A DNA stretch of 64,000 nt from Plantago major (taxonomy: Eukaryota; Streptophyta; Magnoliopsida; Lamiales; Plantaginaceae): assembly GCA_026545765.1 (NCBI GenBank), contig CM048839.1, positions 52,498,677 to 52,562,676 of the forward strand. Reading direction: 5' to 3'. Each line of letters opens with the position of its first letter. The stretch's first letter is position 1. A program made the position numbers and the translations under genes. This document shows, in pieces, positions 34,861-46,419 of this stretch. The notes beneath the pieces were generated by a model. That model was not told the origin of the DNA and made no database searches. It saw only the letters and a list, made by a program, of their open reading frames with translations.

Positions 34861-35984
34861 CTTTAGTTTACGTAATCTTTTCTATTTTTCGCCTGTGATG
34901 TGTCGCTTTTCATTGAACTGGGATGTTGTTCCTTGGAAGTAGAGAACCACAATAATGTTCTGTTGAATATTTTCTGTTTCCATGGTTTATTATATTTGCC
35001 TTTTGGTGTTGAGAGTAGTTTATGATGGTGAGGAGAGAAAAAGATTGGCGTGATTCCTGATACAGATTGGATGCAATCTGTGCACTGTGATGCTGATGCA
35101 TCTTTCCTTTGAATTCCATGATAAAGCATATAAGAAAATTTAGCTTTACTGGGTTTGATTTGTGTTTTTGTTAGAAATTGGTGTCTTTGTTCGAATGGGT
35201 TTTTCCAGGAAAGAAAAATAGAAACTCAAATCACTTTCTAAATTAGAGCTCATGGAATGAATTTTGGGACTTCAGATTTAAATTCTGGATGATGCCATTA
35301 CAAACTATGTGCCTGTATATCTCGTATTCATGAATCGTCCGTGTCTTTTGCTTCAAGGCTTTTGGGGTGAAGGAGTTCCAAGGTTCGACACCTTCGAATG
35401 GAAGCGTGCATTTTGACTCTCATCACTTGCTAGGGGAAATTCAGCCTTAAATACTCATACGACCATATTTGTCGACTCAATTAATGTGATTGACACGGTT
35501 CCAATCTTATCACTTTCGAGCTAATTATCATCGACATAAAGGATTGGAATTCTCAAGTGCAATATATCATTGCGAAGTGCGTCGTTACAAGCTTCGCAAT
35601 GATATCAAGAACACCCAAAAGGCCAAAACTGAATGTAACTGAAGGCTCAGGTTAAAAATTAATACAGTTGACAACTTTTAAACCAATTATACTTGACATC
35701 CAGAACTTGCTTACGCAGGCACAATGTACCACTGCGAAGCTCATCTCACAAGCTACGTGACGGTATAACTAACACCCAAAATCGATAACGGCTTATCAAA
35801 TTATGATGGCCTGAAGTTAAGCAAAAATTCAAAACTCCGTTGGAATCGATTCCAAAAGTTTTGACGTATAATTGATGTCCTGGAATCTGAGGTTTCCATG
35901 ACTTGAGTAAAAAGCAGTACTCGTGGTTGTGAACATGTGATTAACTGGTAATAAAGTAGACATACATACATACACAAGTGATTC
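34861..35984. other. 3' UTR of cyclophilin and intergenic sequence
   Basis: The first 300 or so bases are the likely 3' UTR. The stretch 35340-35880 holds two loosely related passages with TGCGAAG and 'AACACCCAAAA' pieces, perhaps an old repeat. I see no gene. Confidence 0.4.
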
Positions 35985-36180
35985 TTATGAAGACAAACTG
36001 AGAAGACATTATAAGTACATTCTATCAAAGGATTCTCAGCTAGTAATTTATATCTGGAAAAATATAGTGCAACATACACGGACAACGTTGTTACCTGGCT
36101 GAAACACCAGTTTTTTGTCATACAAATGCAAGCTTCATGATGTTGAAAACTGACAATGAATCCATACTCGTTAGAGAGTT
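35985..36180 (-). pseudogene. Decayed copy of one TAD3 exon and flanking intron
   Basis: The minus strand near 36115-36175 resembles the TAD3 exon at 45937-46033 (the part reading SVFNIMKLA against AVFNFMKLT). The similarity goes on into the following intron: AAACTGAGAAGACATTATA and AAGGATTCTCA occur at 35.99-36.04 kb and again at 45.85-45.88 kb. No other TAD3 exon is seen nearby. It lies just downstream of NMT1 on the same strand and may be part of its 3' UTR. Confidence 0.65.
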
Positions 36181-36319
36181 TTTTAAGCTAACAAAAATGA
36201 GAGCAATATATTGTCCTGAAAACTCCATATAAATGGTAAAACAGGTCTTCTGGATTCTCATCAAGTTTAAATTACTAACCTGAGATACATAAATAGCAAA
36301 ATAGACGGACACAACAAAT

Positions 36320-37618
36320 CTATAAGAGCACGAGACCAAGTTCTGAAGACCTCAAAACATGCTTGAGACGATAGTTGTAGAGATAATAGTGCAACTTTCC
36401 ATCTCCTGGTCCAAACTTTAGCTCCTTCAAGAAAACCTCATTTTCCATTACATCCAAAGCGTTGAAAACATCAAAATCTTTCTTCTTCGCAACAATCAGG
36501 GCATCATTCATCAACTGAAGTAATGGGGTCTTTGTGGTCACGTTATAGTAAGAGTATGCAGCCTTCAATATAGAATGGTTCGGGCTACCAAGTATAGAAG
36601 AAGGCAAGGTGTAAAAGCTGACAAAATCAGTTATCTCATGAGTTTCAGGACTTTCAACCAAATAGCTGTCAACAACATCTTCCCTTGGAAGTAGCCAGTG
36701 CTCTACATCATTTTCGTCGAAGTCTGGTGCAACAACAAACTGATTCAAGTAATTCCTAAGCAAACGAGTGGCCGCAGGTACGTCATGAGGTTCCATCTTT
36801 CTGAAACCAGGAGTTACCGTCTGATCTGGCAATTTGTACAGCTTTATAGTGCGACTCATAGTCATTCTTGCACCTAGCCTAGAAAACCCAACATCAATAA
36901 GCTTCTTTGGGTTCAAGGACCTATGCCAATATTGACAAGTAGTTACTGGTGTTGGAAGAACAACACCAGCTGTATAAGCTGCTTGCCATATATTCTCCAG
37001 ATGAACCCTCCTTGTAACCTCTTTAATCATGACTGGAGCAAGGCGTTTCGATCTAAGCTTCTTGTGCACACACAAAAAGTTTACCTCCGCCATCATTACA
37101 ACAGCATCATGGACCCTAATTCTGGCAGGAACCCCAGTAATAAACGCAACCAGTTTCTTCGAGGTCTTCACTCTCACTCCGATGTGCCAGCTCTTAAAGT
37201 AACCTGGAGGGCGAAGTGCCCAGCGAAGGAACTCTTTCGAATAATTGAACCTAAACATGTTCTCATCATCCTCAACATAATTATTGGTCAAGAGATTATA
37301 TACCTCGGAGCACACTTCTTCAGAGTCAATATCACAGGTAACCCACTCATAAGGAGCTGGAAGATTATAAGGCTCTTGCTTGACTTCAGATATTGGAGTT
37401 GGCAGTTCAATTGGGCCCTCTTGAAGGCTCGAATCTCCAAGATCCTTGAATTGACCAACAGGTTGGGTCTCCCAAAACTTATGCCTCTTGGCTAGCGAGA
37501 GGGACTCTTGAACCTTCCTTGCCAAGGCATCAATTGATACTTCACTCTCATTTTCTGCAGGTGCAATATTGTCCCCGGAAGAAACGTTGTTTTCTGTTGG
37601 TGCATTGTTATCAGCCAT
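36320..37618 (-). CDS. NMT1: Glycylpeptide N-tetradecanoyltransferase 1 (N-myristoyltransferase)
   Basis: NMT moves myristate from myristoyl-CoA to the N-terminal glycine of cytosolic proteins, anchoring them to membranes. One open frame of 432 residues, the usual length. The N-terminus (about 50 residues) is acidic and disordered. The NMT fold follows with PYEWVTCDIDS, FRFNYSKEFLRWALRPPGY, the first signature EVNFLCVHKKLRSKRLAPV (myristoyl-CoA site), AGVVLPTPVTTCQYWHRSLNP, and the second signature KFGPGDGKLHYYLYNYR. It ends SSELGLVLL, where the terminal carboxylate acts as catalytic base. No break seen. A splice acceptor (TTTATCAG) 14 bases upstream of the ATG suggests a leader intron reaching a first exon near 42.0 kb. 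Confidence 0.95.
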   Translation of the reverse strand: MADNNAPTENNVSSGDNIAPAENESEVSIDALARKVQESLSLAKRHKFWETQPVGQFKDLGDSSLQEGPIELPTPISEVKQEPYNLPAPYEWVTCDIDSEEVCSEVYNLLTNNYVEDDENMFRFNYSKEFLRWALRPPGYFKSWHIGVRVKTSKKLVAFITGVPARIRVHDAVVMMAEVNFLCVHKKLRSKRLAPVMIKEVTRRVHLENIWQAAYTAGVVLPTPVTTCQYWHRSLNPKKLIDVGFSRLGARMTMSRTIKLYKLPDQTVTPGFRKMEPHDVPAATRLLRNYLNQFVVAPDFDENDVEHWLLPREDVVDSYLVESPETHEITDFVSFYTLPSSILGSPNHSILKAAYSYYNVTTKTPLLQLMNDALIVAKKKDFDVFNALDVMENEVFLKELKFGPGDGKLHYYLYNYRLKHVLRSSELGLVLL

Positions 37619-37973
37619 CTGAAGAACTTAACCTGATAAAAAGTTCAGCAACACATGTTACAATGCTAGTGCATCAATTGAGCCAGAAAGACAATTCACA
37701 ACTCATGCACCAAAATAACCAAGACATGCACATTTATTGACAAAAAAAAAAAAACAATTAAAGTTGAATTTGATATGAGCTTTCTGAGGATAACATTACG
37801 AAAACAAAATACCTACTCAATAGAAGTCAATAGCAACATTATAGCGCACTAAAGTGATTTGCGAGAGTTAGAACAATGTGGCATTACAATACAAAGCTTG
37901 AGCACAGGAAGCGCTATTTCTTGCTATACTTGCCATAGTTTATGCAAATAGAAACATTATAGTAGCTTTATAG

Positions 37974-38327
37974 CAGTGTTGTTAATCCCGGATCGCGTCG
38001 CACCCAACCAAAAAATCTGAAATGGCGGGATCGCGCTACCGGGATGACCGGGATACTGAAGTTAAATATATGATTTAAAATACATTAAAACATAAACATA
38101 AAAGCTTAGGAATGACTCAATTTACAAGCAGAAAGCCAGAAACTAAGAAAAGTGGGCTTGAACTTTGTATTAGGTTTTAATTGGGGTAAACATTAATATC
38201 CCGCCTGGGATATCCGAGATCCCGGCCGCAATCCCGCCCGGGATTTCCAGGATTCGTCCGGGATGGGCATGTCAATCCCGCCCAGGTGCCAAAACGCACC
38301 GGAATCTCGCCGGAATTGACAACATTG
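37974..38327. mobile_element. hAT-type MITE, GC-rich, copy 1
   Basis: CAGTGTTGTTAATCCCGG at the left mirrors the right end CCGGAATTGACAACATTG. The 8-bp target duplications are CTTTATAG (37966-37973) and CTTTGTAG (38328-38335), with one mismatch. The inside has many CCCGG/CCCGCC palindromes. A related copy is at 50408-50875. Confidence 0.85.
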
Positions 38328-38457
38328 CTTTGTAGTATTACGTCAACTCTACTTTTGTTGAAGTTAATAAACAGGAACTATGACAGAAAGACACAATGCA
38401 AACACACGCGGCCAAACCTCCACGGTAACAATAAAAAATTAACTTCAGCTGGCATTA

Positions 38458-41187
38458 TGTAACACCCCGAAAATTTCACTAACTTTTAAAAAAAAAACAA
38501 GGGCGTTAAACCAATTACAGTAAGACAATCTAAAAGCTTTGAGAAGTTGAAATTTGAACAGTTGACTTGCGAAAACATTATTTTTACAAGTAGCGGACAA
38601 AAGTTACAAATATCCCATTTATAACCCACTTTCACTCAAGTTGCTGAATGTCTACCCGACTCGGTCCTCCACTAGACTACAAAATCTACAAGAAGGTAAC
38701 AAAACAAGTGTGAGATAAAACTCAGTGAGGTTCTGTGCTAAGTGAACAACGAATTAAGTAATACGAAGTTTTTGAATCAAACGAATCAAGATATAAATAA
38801 TATAATCAAGAAACATATAATGAAGCGAAGAAACTATTGTTGGTGCAGTCAACCTTATAACCCCAATCCAAGCCCTTATCACTCCAGAAAGGGTGCTACC
38901 ACTGTCAAACGAAGACGAAGACCCTGCCATGGTACAGGGGTGAAACACTACTACTCCCAAAGACCTCGGCGACTTCTGCCTCGCGTCTAGGGATAGTAAG
39001 CATAGGTACTTCATGAACAACTCGACAGACACAACTGCCCAAGTATGTCCACTCAGAAACCCCCACCACAATTGCGCGCATATCGGTCGAAGCAAATCAA
39101 TCAATCAAATCAAACGAAGATCATAATAAACCATATACATATATATCTTTTTAGAGCGGAAGCATGAGAAAAAGATTTGATGCAGTTTTCAAGATTTTGT
39201 TTTTATGAACTTTCACAATAATTGAGATGCAATACTATATATATAATATCATTAAAATAACTTCTTGTAGTTTCGCAAACTATACATATACTTTTGGGTA
39301 GAACACTCACCTTAGACAGCCTCGACAAACTCAACAACCCGCAATCCTGATAAAATATAACACTGCTCAACATTTTACGCAAAACACTTAAGGATACCCT
39401 TTAACCCCCCCACAGACGAGCATAAACGATCAGGATCAACTAGGCACATAATTACATAACAAACTTAGTAATTTTGTCACTAACAACTAATAGGCACAAA
39501 ACCAAATAAGACCTACATAGCTACATTAGTAATTCAGATTCCCGAATTTGAAACACAGAACAATAAACTAAAGTAGTACTCAAATACCAACCAGATGAGT
39601 AAAACTATACTCAGTAAGCTCAACAACTAGTACACATAATACAATAGCGATCAAGCCTTTACACTTAATCAGTCAACTATAAAGAGCAGTAACACCATAA
39701 GAATTTTTACACCTAAATAGCTGAATCAAGCAATCGAAACAGAAACAAGGCAGGCATATAAAACCATCAGACGATCGAATCGAACAGACTTCCTCAAATC
39801 AAAAGACATACACAGATTCAAAACAGCTAACAGCTAGCTCAGTCATGAGCAACAAACAGCAGAAAAATCAAATTGAGGACTGAATTGCTATACATAACAG
39901 TCATTAAACTTAATAGTTTCCTAAATAGCTACTTCAAGTACTCACACCTAACAATCAACGTACACACGAATAAAAAAAAACACAAAATCAGATAGACTCC
40001 ATCACCCATAGATACTTAGAATCCATACTAACATCATCAATAAAAAAAATACCACCTACTCATGACAAATTGCTTAACCATGAGAATAGTACCACATGGT
40101 ACAATCACATTCACAAAAGTCAGCGATCTCTAGATACATGACAAATTATACACAACCTACATTTCAGACACACAAGTTTATAAACAAATTTCAACAAATA
40201 CTTACAAGTATACAGTCCAACATACAACACATTAGTAGCACCCACTTGATCGAAACTAAATTACAACAGTTGATCGAAACTAAACTCCAAACAGTTAGCA
40301 AACACAGCAGCAAGACTATACTTAATCGATTCAGTGGCATAATATCGATCAACCAAAGCAAAACAACACTACCACAGCAACCCAAGAACAGGTCTAAGAC
40401 AGATAATACCTATAGCTCAAACACGAGCAACAACTCACAGCCAATCAACAAACACACAGTCAACACTATCTAAACAGTTACCACCATCGACACAGCATAT
40501 CACAATTCAACACATATCAGTTCGCAGACAGCAACACACACAAACTGAACTGATTACGAATTACAGGAGCAGAGCAGATGAAGAAGGAAAGAAGAAAGGG
40601 GGATTTCGAATCAACATAAACACGAACAAGATGCCACACACAAACACCCACCCCGAAACTAAATTACGAGAAGAAAACTATAAAACGAGATGTAACAGAA
40701 GACGACTCGAAACGAGCTAGAACACAAACGAACGGGAGAATCGAAGCTCTCTAAACCTTGTAATCGGTGCTACGAAGAAGCCAAGAGTCACGTTGCCGAG
40801 TTAGAACTGAGGATTAGGAATAAGGAGATCGGAATTCGAGTTCGGAAGCTTACCGATCGGGCGAGACGAATCCGAATTGGCAACGAACGAAGAAGAAAAG
40901 AGACGATGCTTAAGGACGGGTGAGAATCTTCTGGCTTGAGATCGAAATCAGTTAGCGTGTGGTTGGGACGGCGTAGATATAGGCAACGATTTGGAGGAAG
41001 AAGAAGAAGGAACTCAAGGAGAAGAAATCGTCAAGAAGAAGAAGGAATCAGAAGAAGGTTAAATCCCAAATCAAATTGGACTCTAACCCAAGGCTAATTA
41101 AATAATTACTTCATTAATGAAGTAATTATTTAATTTAGCCCTTTTTGCTTAAGAAAAGAATAAAAAGAAAAATTTCGAGATTTTACA
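38458..41187 (-). mobile_element. Solo LTR of a Ty3/gypsy-type element (Tekay/Del-like)
   Basis: 2730 bp with TGTAACACCCCGAAAATTT at the left and AAATTTCGAGATTTTACA at the right, flanked by the 5-bp duplication CATTA (38453-38457 and 41188-41192). No primer site, polypurine tract or pol sequence adjoins it, so recombination between two LTRs has probably removed the rest. Orientation is taken as minus by analogy with 42834 and 52525. Related to 57579-60005. The family name rests on the terminal sequence only. Age not estimable from one LTR. Confidence 0.8.
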
Positions 41188-41963
41188 CATTATGTTCACG
41201 TTGATGAATGAACGTGTTACGTAGCTGCTTTAGTTGTTTATTACTCCTATCCAAGACCAAGATTCTCACATGAATTTTAGTCAACAAAATAAGGTCTTGT
41301 TACCTTTTAATAGTATTATATTGCAAATGGAAAAGTTTGGATTACTTTTTGATGTGTTTTACGATATTAAGTGGAAAAGGATGCACCGCAAACATGTCCA
41401 GATAAGGAAATGAGAAAGCTTTCTTTTGGAGTACATAAAAGGAAAGTGGGAAGCTACAACTACGGAGGGAGACGAAGTAATTATTACTGCTAAAAAGTAC
41501 AATACTATAATTTGTAATAGTCCACACCATTCACTGTGGTTACCTTTGGCACGACGGATAACCATTACCCTCACAGACACAAAGGTGCAGAGATACACTG
41601 AATTTTGTACTGAACCAGTGTTTAAACAAGCTTACGGAACCACCAAGAAAACATAGAAGTATTAATTCAGAATTGAACATTATTATACACTTAATCCAAT
41701 CAAGGCTTATCAGTGGCTGATTAATCATACAGTAAAATGCTCAAGGCTGCAAAGGAATGCCCTAATCATATGACCCAGATCCAATTAATCAGAAACAAAC
41801 AATTTAATTTACAATCTTTTACATTTCTAAGACAAACCACCTAGCTAACGTAGAAAGATCCAGATTCTGAGTTTCAATGATAAAAAAACAATCGAACAAA
41901 CAAACGAAAATACAAAAGTGAAGAGAACCAGAACAGAATCGTAGAATCAAGTAGTAGCAGTAC

Positions 41964-42045
41964 CTCAACTCCGATAGAGAGGTGGAGAAATTAGGGCTAA
42001 ACGAAATCACAGAGTTTCAGAGCCGAGAATGAAAGAAAACAAACT
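41964..42045 (-). promoter_or_regulatory. Candidate first (noncoding) exon of NMT1
   Basis: The minus strand has a pyrimidine-rich leader with TAGCCCTAATTTCTCCACC ending in a good donor (GTTGAG|GTACTG). A TATATA box at about 42079-42086 lies some 35 nt upstream. There is no other gene for it to serve before NMT1 on this strand. Confidence 0.45.
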
Positions 42046-42135
42046 AGTGGGGTTCAAATCTACCAATATAAGAGTGTATGTATATAGGGCCGGCTTATAG
42101 CAAATAACAATGGTCTAGTTAGTGACGAATTAGCT

Positions 42136-42335
42136 TATGGTCCCTCCGTCCCCGAGCGGATTGAAATTCTTTCGAACAAGTTTTAAGCGAATAGTGAATA
42201 AAGTAATATAAATATTGAATAAAATAAGAAATATAGTAAATAAAACATGATAGAGAGTGAATTAAGAATGTGGGATAGTGGTTGAGACGTCCCAAATTAA
42301 AATGCAAGTAGTTTAATTCGGGATGGAGAAAATAT
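42136..42335. mobile_element. Stowaway-like MITE, about 200 bp
   Basis: GGTCCCTCCGTCCCCG at the left mirrors CGGGATGGAGAAAATA at the right. AT-rich centre. The left end has the CTCCGTCCC word typical of Tc1/mariner MITEs in plants. Confidence 0.65.
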
Positions 42336-42645
42336 ATGATCTTTCACTACATACAAACTCAAAAATATTCACTAAATTTATTTTGTTGATTACAAAAAAA
42401 ATCAAAATTTAAATGAAATCGAGTTTTTGTAACTACTCGACCAATAATCTATTTGGAGGGGCTACACGGTTACTCATTGACTGCAATTTGGGTGACATGT
42501 TGACCATATTGTACCAACACATGTATTCTTCCACACACTTTGTCATTGCCCGTGCATGTAATTTGTCATTGCCCGTGCATGTAACGAGAGATTTCACAGT
42601 TGTTCATTTATCCTAAGGTTGCTACATAGAAATCACACTTAACCC

Positions 42646-43090
42646 TTGAATTCTTATGGATGGATCAGAAAAGAAAGGTACACTTTTTCTTATATGAGCA
42701 GCGTTCTCAATCCATTAAAATTCTATGACACTTTGGGGCATTACATTCACCAGTCTAAAAATTGTATGACGTCATCATCGTATCTTGCCCAGACCAACCG
42801 TGTTTTGGAATCGATCGGCTATGATAACATTTGTAACGACCCGAACACTAATCAATCGAGACCCAACCCTTTAGGCTGGCTTAATTGGTTATGCATGTGC
42901 TGCATTCTAGAAGATATGTTGGTCTCACTCATACCAACAAGGTGCACCTTTCTTTTCGAGAATTCATCCATAACAACTCTAAAGTTAAACGTGTTTGCTC
43001 TTGAGCAATCTTAGAATGGGTGATCCACCGAAAAGTTTCCCGATGCGCTCACGAACAAGAACAGAACAAAGTGTGCGGGAAAGGCTATGT
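42646..43090 (-). mobile_element. Relic of a Ty3/gypsy LTR element: primer site and part of the 5' LTR
   Basis: GGCTATGATAACATT at 42818-42832 is a decayed initiator tRNA-Met primer site on the minus strand. It lies directly beside TGTAACGACCCG (42833-42844), the typical end of a long gypsy LTR in minus orientation. The LTR piece runs right to about 43090, where a MITE begins. No coding part is left. Old, heavily decayed. Confidence 0.6.
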
Positions 43091-43092
43091 GT

Positions 43093-43341
43093 TACTCCCT
43101 CCGTCCCGCAGAACTTCATACATTTGCCATTTTTAGCCGTCCCACAGAACTTCATACATTACTAAAAAAGGAAGTTACCCCACATCCAACAAATAATAAA
43201 CAATCTCAACTTTACACTCAAATTACACAAATTGCCATCAAAAGTACATCTTTTCCCACTATCTCTATATTCTATCATTACTTTAACTTTTTGTATAAAA
43301 TCGCTGTACTACAATGTAGTTCTCCCATGAGGAGTAGTACA
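43093..43341. mobile_element. Stowaway-like MITE with a worn right end
   Basis: Left end ACTCCCTCCGTCCCGCAGAACTTCA, with a second GTCCCACAGAACTTCATACATT 40 bp inside. The right end (GAGGAGTAGTA) is only a weak mirror. Confidence 0.5.
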
Positions 43342-43515
43342 TTGGGGGACATGATTTTACCCAAAAGTAGGGTATAAACGAACGGATTCGGGTTGATTTT
43401 ATACTTTATCGAACTCATGCTCGTCTGCACAAGTCGATCACGATCTTTGTCAAGCTTCAAATTCAAGAGTTTGAATTCAAGCTCGCGAGCATGGAGCCTG
43501 CTCACGAGCACTAGG

Positions 43516-43564
<49 letters not shown>

Positions 43565-44385
43565 TATTATTTAAAATTATGTAACTTAATATTGTTATTT
43601 AAACTATATGTTAATAAATAAAAAATTTAAATATTAACAAGTTACTTCATTTTTTTAATATAAATATCTACACGTACTAAAAACTTATTTTATACTCCCT
43701 CCGTCCCACAGAATTTCACGGCTAAAAATGACAAATGTATGAAGTTCTGCGGGACAGAGAGGGAATAGTTTTTAAATATAATTTAAAAATATACAATACC
43801 TAGCAGTCAAGCTTTTTATAATAGTGCTTGTTACTCGTTGAAACTGAATCAAGCATTAACCGACCTCAAATCAAGTTTGCTCCAACTTAATTCATTTACA
43901 CCCCTACCTGAAAAGGCTACCCATGAGTAATGTACAACCCAAATAGTAAGATCTCAATCGCGTGGTGGTCATTTCATTACCGTTTTAGCCTTCAAAAAGA
44001 TTCAAATGTAAATGCATTTTAATTTTACTATACTTTCGTTTCACTATATTGTTAATCCATAAAATTAACCACAATGATTCACAAATTTATATAAAATTTA
44101 CCAATATTCATGTGATATGTTCATTCAATCTCTTGAAGTGACGGTCACTTGTAAAAGTTTTTAACGCAAAAGATTTAACTTAATGCATGGACCGATAAAA
44201 AATTCTCCCCCCACTCTCCAGGTCAAACGACCGAGAACACAAGCACCGACAACTGGAATTCAGCATGCACAGACATCATCCTTCCGGGTAATAGGAAAAT
44301 ATCCCATGTTAAAAATTTAAGTTGCAACATAAATTGTTTCAATACTGGTTCAAGGCAAAATCTTATAGACTTGGTTGCTGTTTCA
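43342..44385. other. AT-rich intergenic stretch, with an (AAT)n microsatellite
   Basis: No gene seen. A run of about fifteen AAT units lies at 43519-43563. A second small MITE follows at 43693-43767. Confidence 0.6.
43693..43767. mobile_element. Very short Stowaway-like MITE (75 bp)
   Basis: TACTCCCTCCGTCCCACAG and the right end CTGCGGGACAGAGAGGGAATA are inverted copies that nearly meet in the middle. Shares its ends with 43093-43341. Confidence 0.65.
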
Positions 44386-46173
44386 CTACAAATGAAGGAT
44401 ATCTTCAGGCATCCTTACTCTGAAAACAGCATAGTGATGATTCAAGCTCTTTTCTCCTTGCAATCTATGAACACTTCCCAGGGCACCATCATTTTCATTC
44501 GGGTAAGCATAAAATACACGTCTTACACGTTGATGCACAATTGCCATGGCACACCTAAACACACACAGTATATACGAACAACAAAACATTAGCCGGACAT
44601 ACCACACAAATTTAGGTCAAAGCTGTATCACAAAGAACTCACATAATGCATGGCTCCCACGCGAAATAGATGTCGTAGCCCGTACATAAATACGGTCTGC
44701 TTGACTTGCAATGAAGACCATTTCCATGGCAATCCATACTCTCACCCTTAACCTGAATGACACATTATAGGGAGATTAGAAACTTTAGGCTGTATTCAGA
44801 ATCTTTATGTAAATCCTAGAATAAAGAATTTAAAATAGTAACTTATATGGAACGATTCGGCCAACCCAAAATATCCATCCTCTACCTAAATCTGAGCAGT
44901 TATTCTTCATGAGATGAACAGGCACTAAAGTTACTTATTTCTAGGTTACTAATTGTAGAGATTCAACACTGGCACACGTTTAGAAAAGCTGCCCAGATTT
45001 GCGAAGGCTTCCTTAACATTGAATTAAAAAAGAACTAAAACAAACATCAGGAGGATGCAATATACATTTTTAAATTAAAGCATGACCTTACATTTGAATC
45101 AATCTTGGGTCTTTTTAATGGAGATTCTGTCGCAGAAGACATCTTATCATCTTCTTGAACAAACTCTGCTCCGTTTCCATTAACAGGATAAAGGCGCCTA
45201 TCCCTTGCAGCAGAATTCTCTATAGCTACAATTGCAGCATGTCAGTGGATGTGATCCTTGCTCCACCCAACCCCAAGGATGTAAACAAGAGACATTTTTG
45301 TAAGATTTGTTCGGGAGAAACAACATTGAATCCTTTTGAAATTCACTGGCGTCATGCTGGATAGTTGCTTCAGGATGTGGTGAACAGCTTGATTCCTTGC
45401 ATGCACCTTTTACGATAGTGTTACAAGAATTGACTTCGTCGCACGAGCTAGCAATAATATCTCTAGTTGAAGGATCTACTATAACAGTAGCATTCACTAC
45501 CTGCTAAAGTATCAGCTTATAATTAATAAACTGATCATGAAGCAGTAACAAATACATTTGCTATATTTAGGACTCAGAGGAATTAACTTTAGGATAGGAA
45601 AGTGGTAATATGATTATTTCTCCTACCTATGCACATCGTCCTTAACTCCTTATCAAATTTAACCATTTTTCATTCTTCTACATGTTTTTAATGTACTCCA
45701 GTAAGAGCATTTAGTAATTTTTATTTGAATAATTCTACATTATTACTAGTACTGAACATCAAAACAGACCCAGATCAATTGAAGACACGGACTAGAAGAG
45801 GACAACCATAAGTGATAAGAAGTCCAGGCTATTGGAACTCAAAGATAAACTGAGAAGACATTATATATTCTATCTAAGGATTCTCAATTCATTTCGATCC
45901 ATAATACAATGCAGCATAGATGCAGAATGTTTTTACCGAATCACCAGATTTCGCCATACAAACTGTAAGCTTCATGAAGTTGAAAACTGCCAAAGAATCC
46001 TCTTCACTAAACCCAGTGATCCCTTCAATATTGCTATAATGGGAGAAAATTTAGAACCTTTCTACTATGTCAAAATCAAAACTGATACATTATAAAGAAC
46101 TCACTAGGTGGGTGGATGAAAGGAAGTTGGCCACAACTTGCATTGCTCTTCCCATTCTTCTTTCGTTGATGCA

Positions 46174-46327
46174 GCATATTTGCATACCTGGAGCAAGAGC
46201 TGAATTAAATTAATCGGGAGGAGAGTATGTTTTCAAAACAGAAAACAGTAGCATATTTGCATACCTGGAGCAAGAGCTGAATTAAACTAATCGGGAGGAT
46301 AGTATGTTTTCAAAACAAAAAACAGCT
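46174..46327. repeat. 77-bp tandem duplication across a TAD3 splice acceptor
   Basis: Two nearly identical units (46174-46250 and 46251-46327; about four differences) each hold the intron end CTCTTGCTCCAG and the first 14 bases of the exon. The left copy joins the full exon. Confidence 0.85.
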
Positions 46328-46419
46328 GATACAAATTGACATTTCTTGGCGCACTAACCAGATATAGAGAAGCTCTCTTTTGTTGTTTTTTTCTTTTTTG
46401 TTAAAGGAGGGTAGACGCT

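Larger units (their letters stand above)
37636..41963 (-). other. Probable 4.3-kb leader intron of NMT1, holding a MITE and a solo LTR
   Basis: Acceptor TATCAG ends at 37633; a fitting donor, GTTGAG|GTACTGC, lies at 41963 after a leader-like, CT-rich piece. Removing the hAT MITE (37974-38327), the solo LTR (38458-41187) and their target duplications would leave an intron of about 1.2 kb. The stretch 41188-41960 shows no gene; its short ORFs look random. Confidence 0.5.

Noticed and set aside
36923-37495. 190-codon plus-strand frame over NMT1
   Set aside because: It is the shadow of the NMT1 coding sequence on the other strand.
38754-39104. 116-codon minus-strand frame, also kept at 57853-58227
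   Set aside because: Both copies lie in related LTRs and match as DNA throughout, so the shared frame follows from common descent of the LTR. I saw no sign of codon-level conservation or a known domain.
41359-41728. Overlapping frames on both strands near 41.5 kb
   Set aside because: No recognisable motifs, and several overlapping frames of like length suggest chance. Probably intron sequence.
45155-46095. Plus-strand frames in the TAD3 region
   Set aside because: They are the opposite strand of TAD3 exons and introns; the minus-strand reading has family motifs and splice sites.
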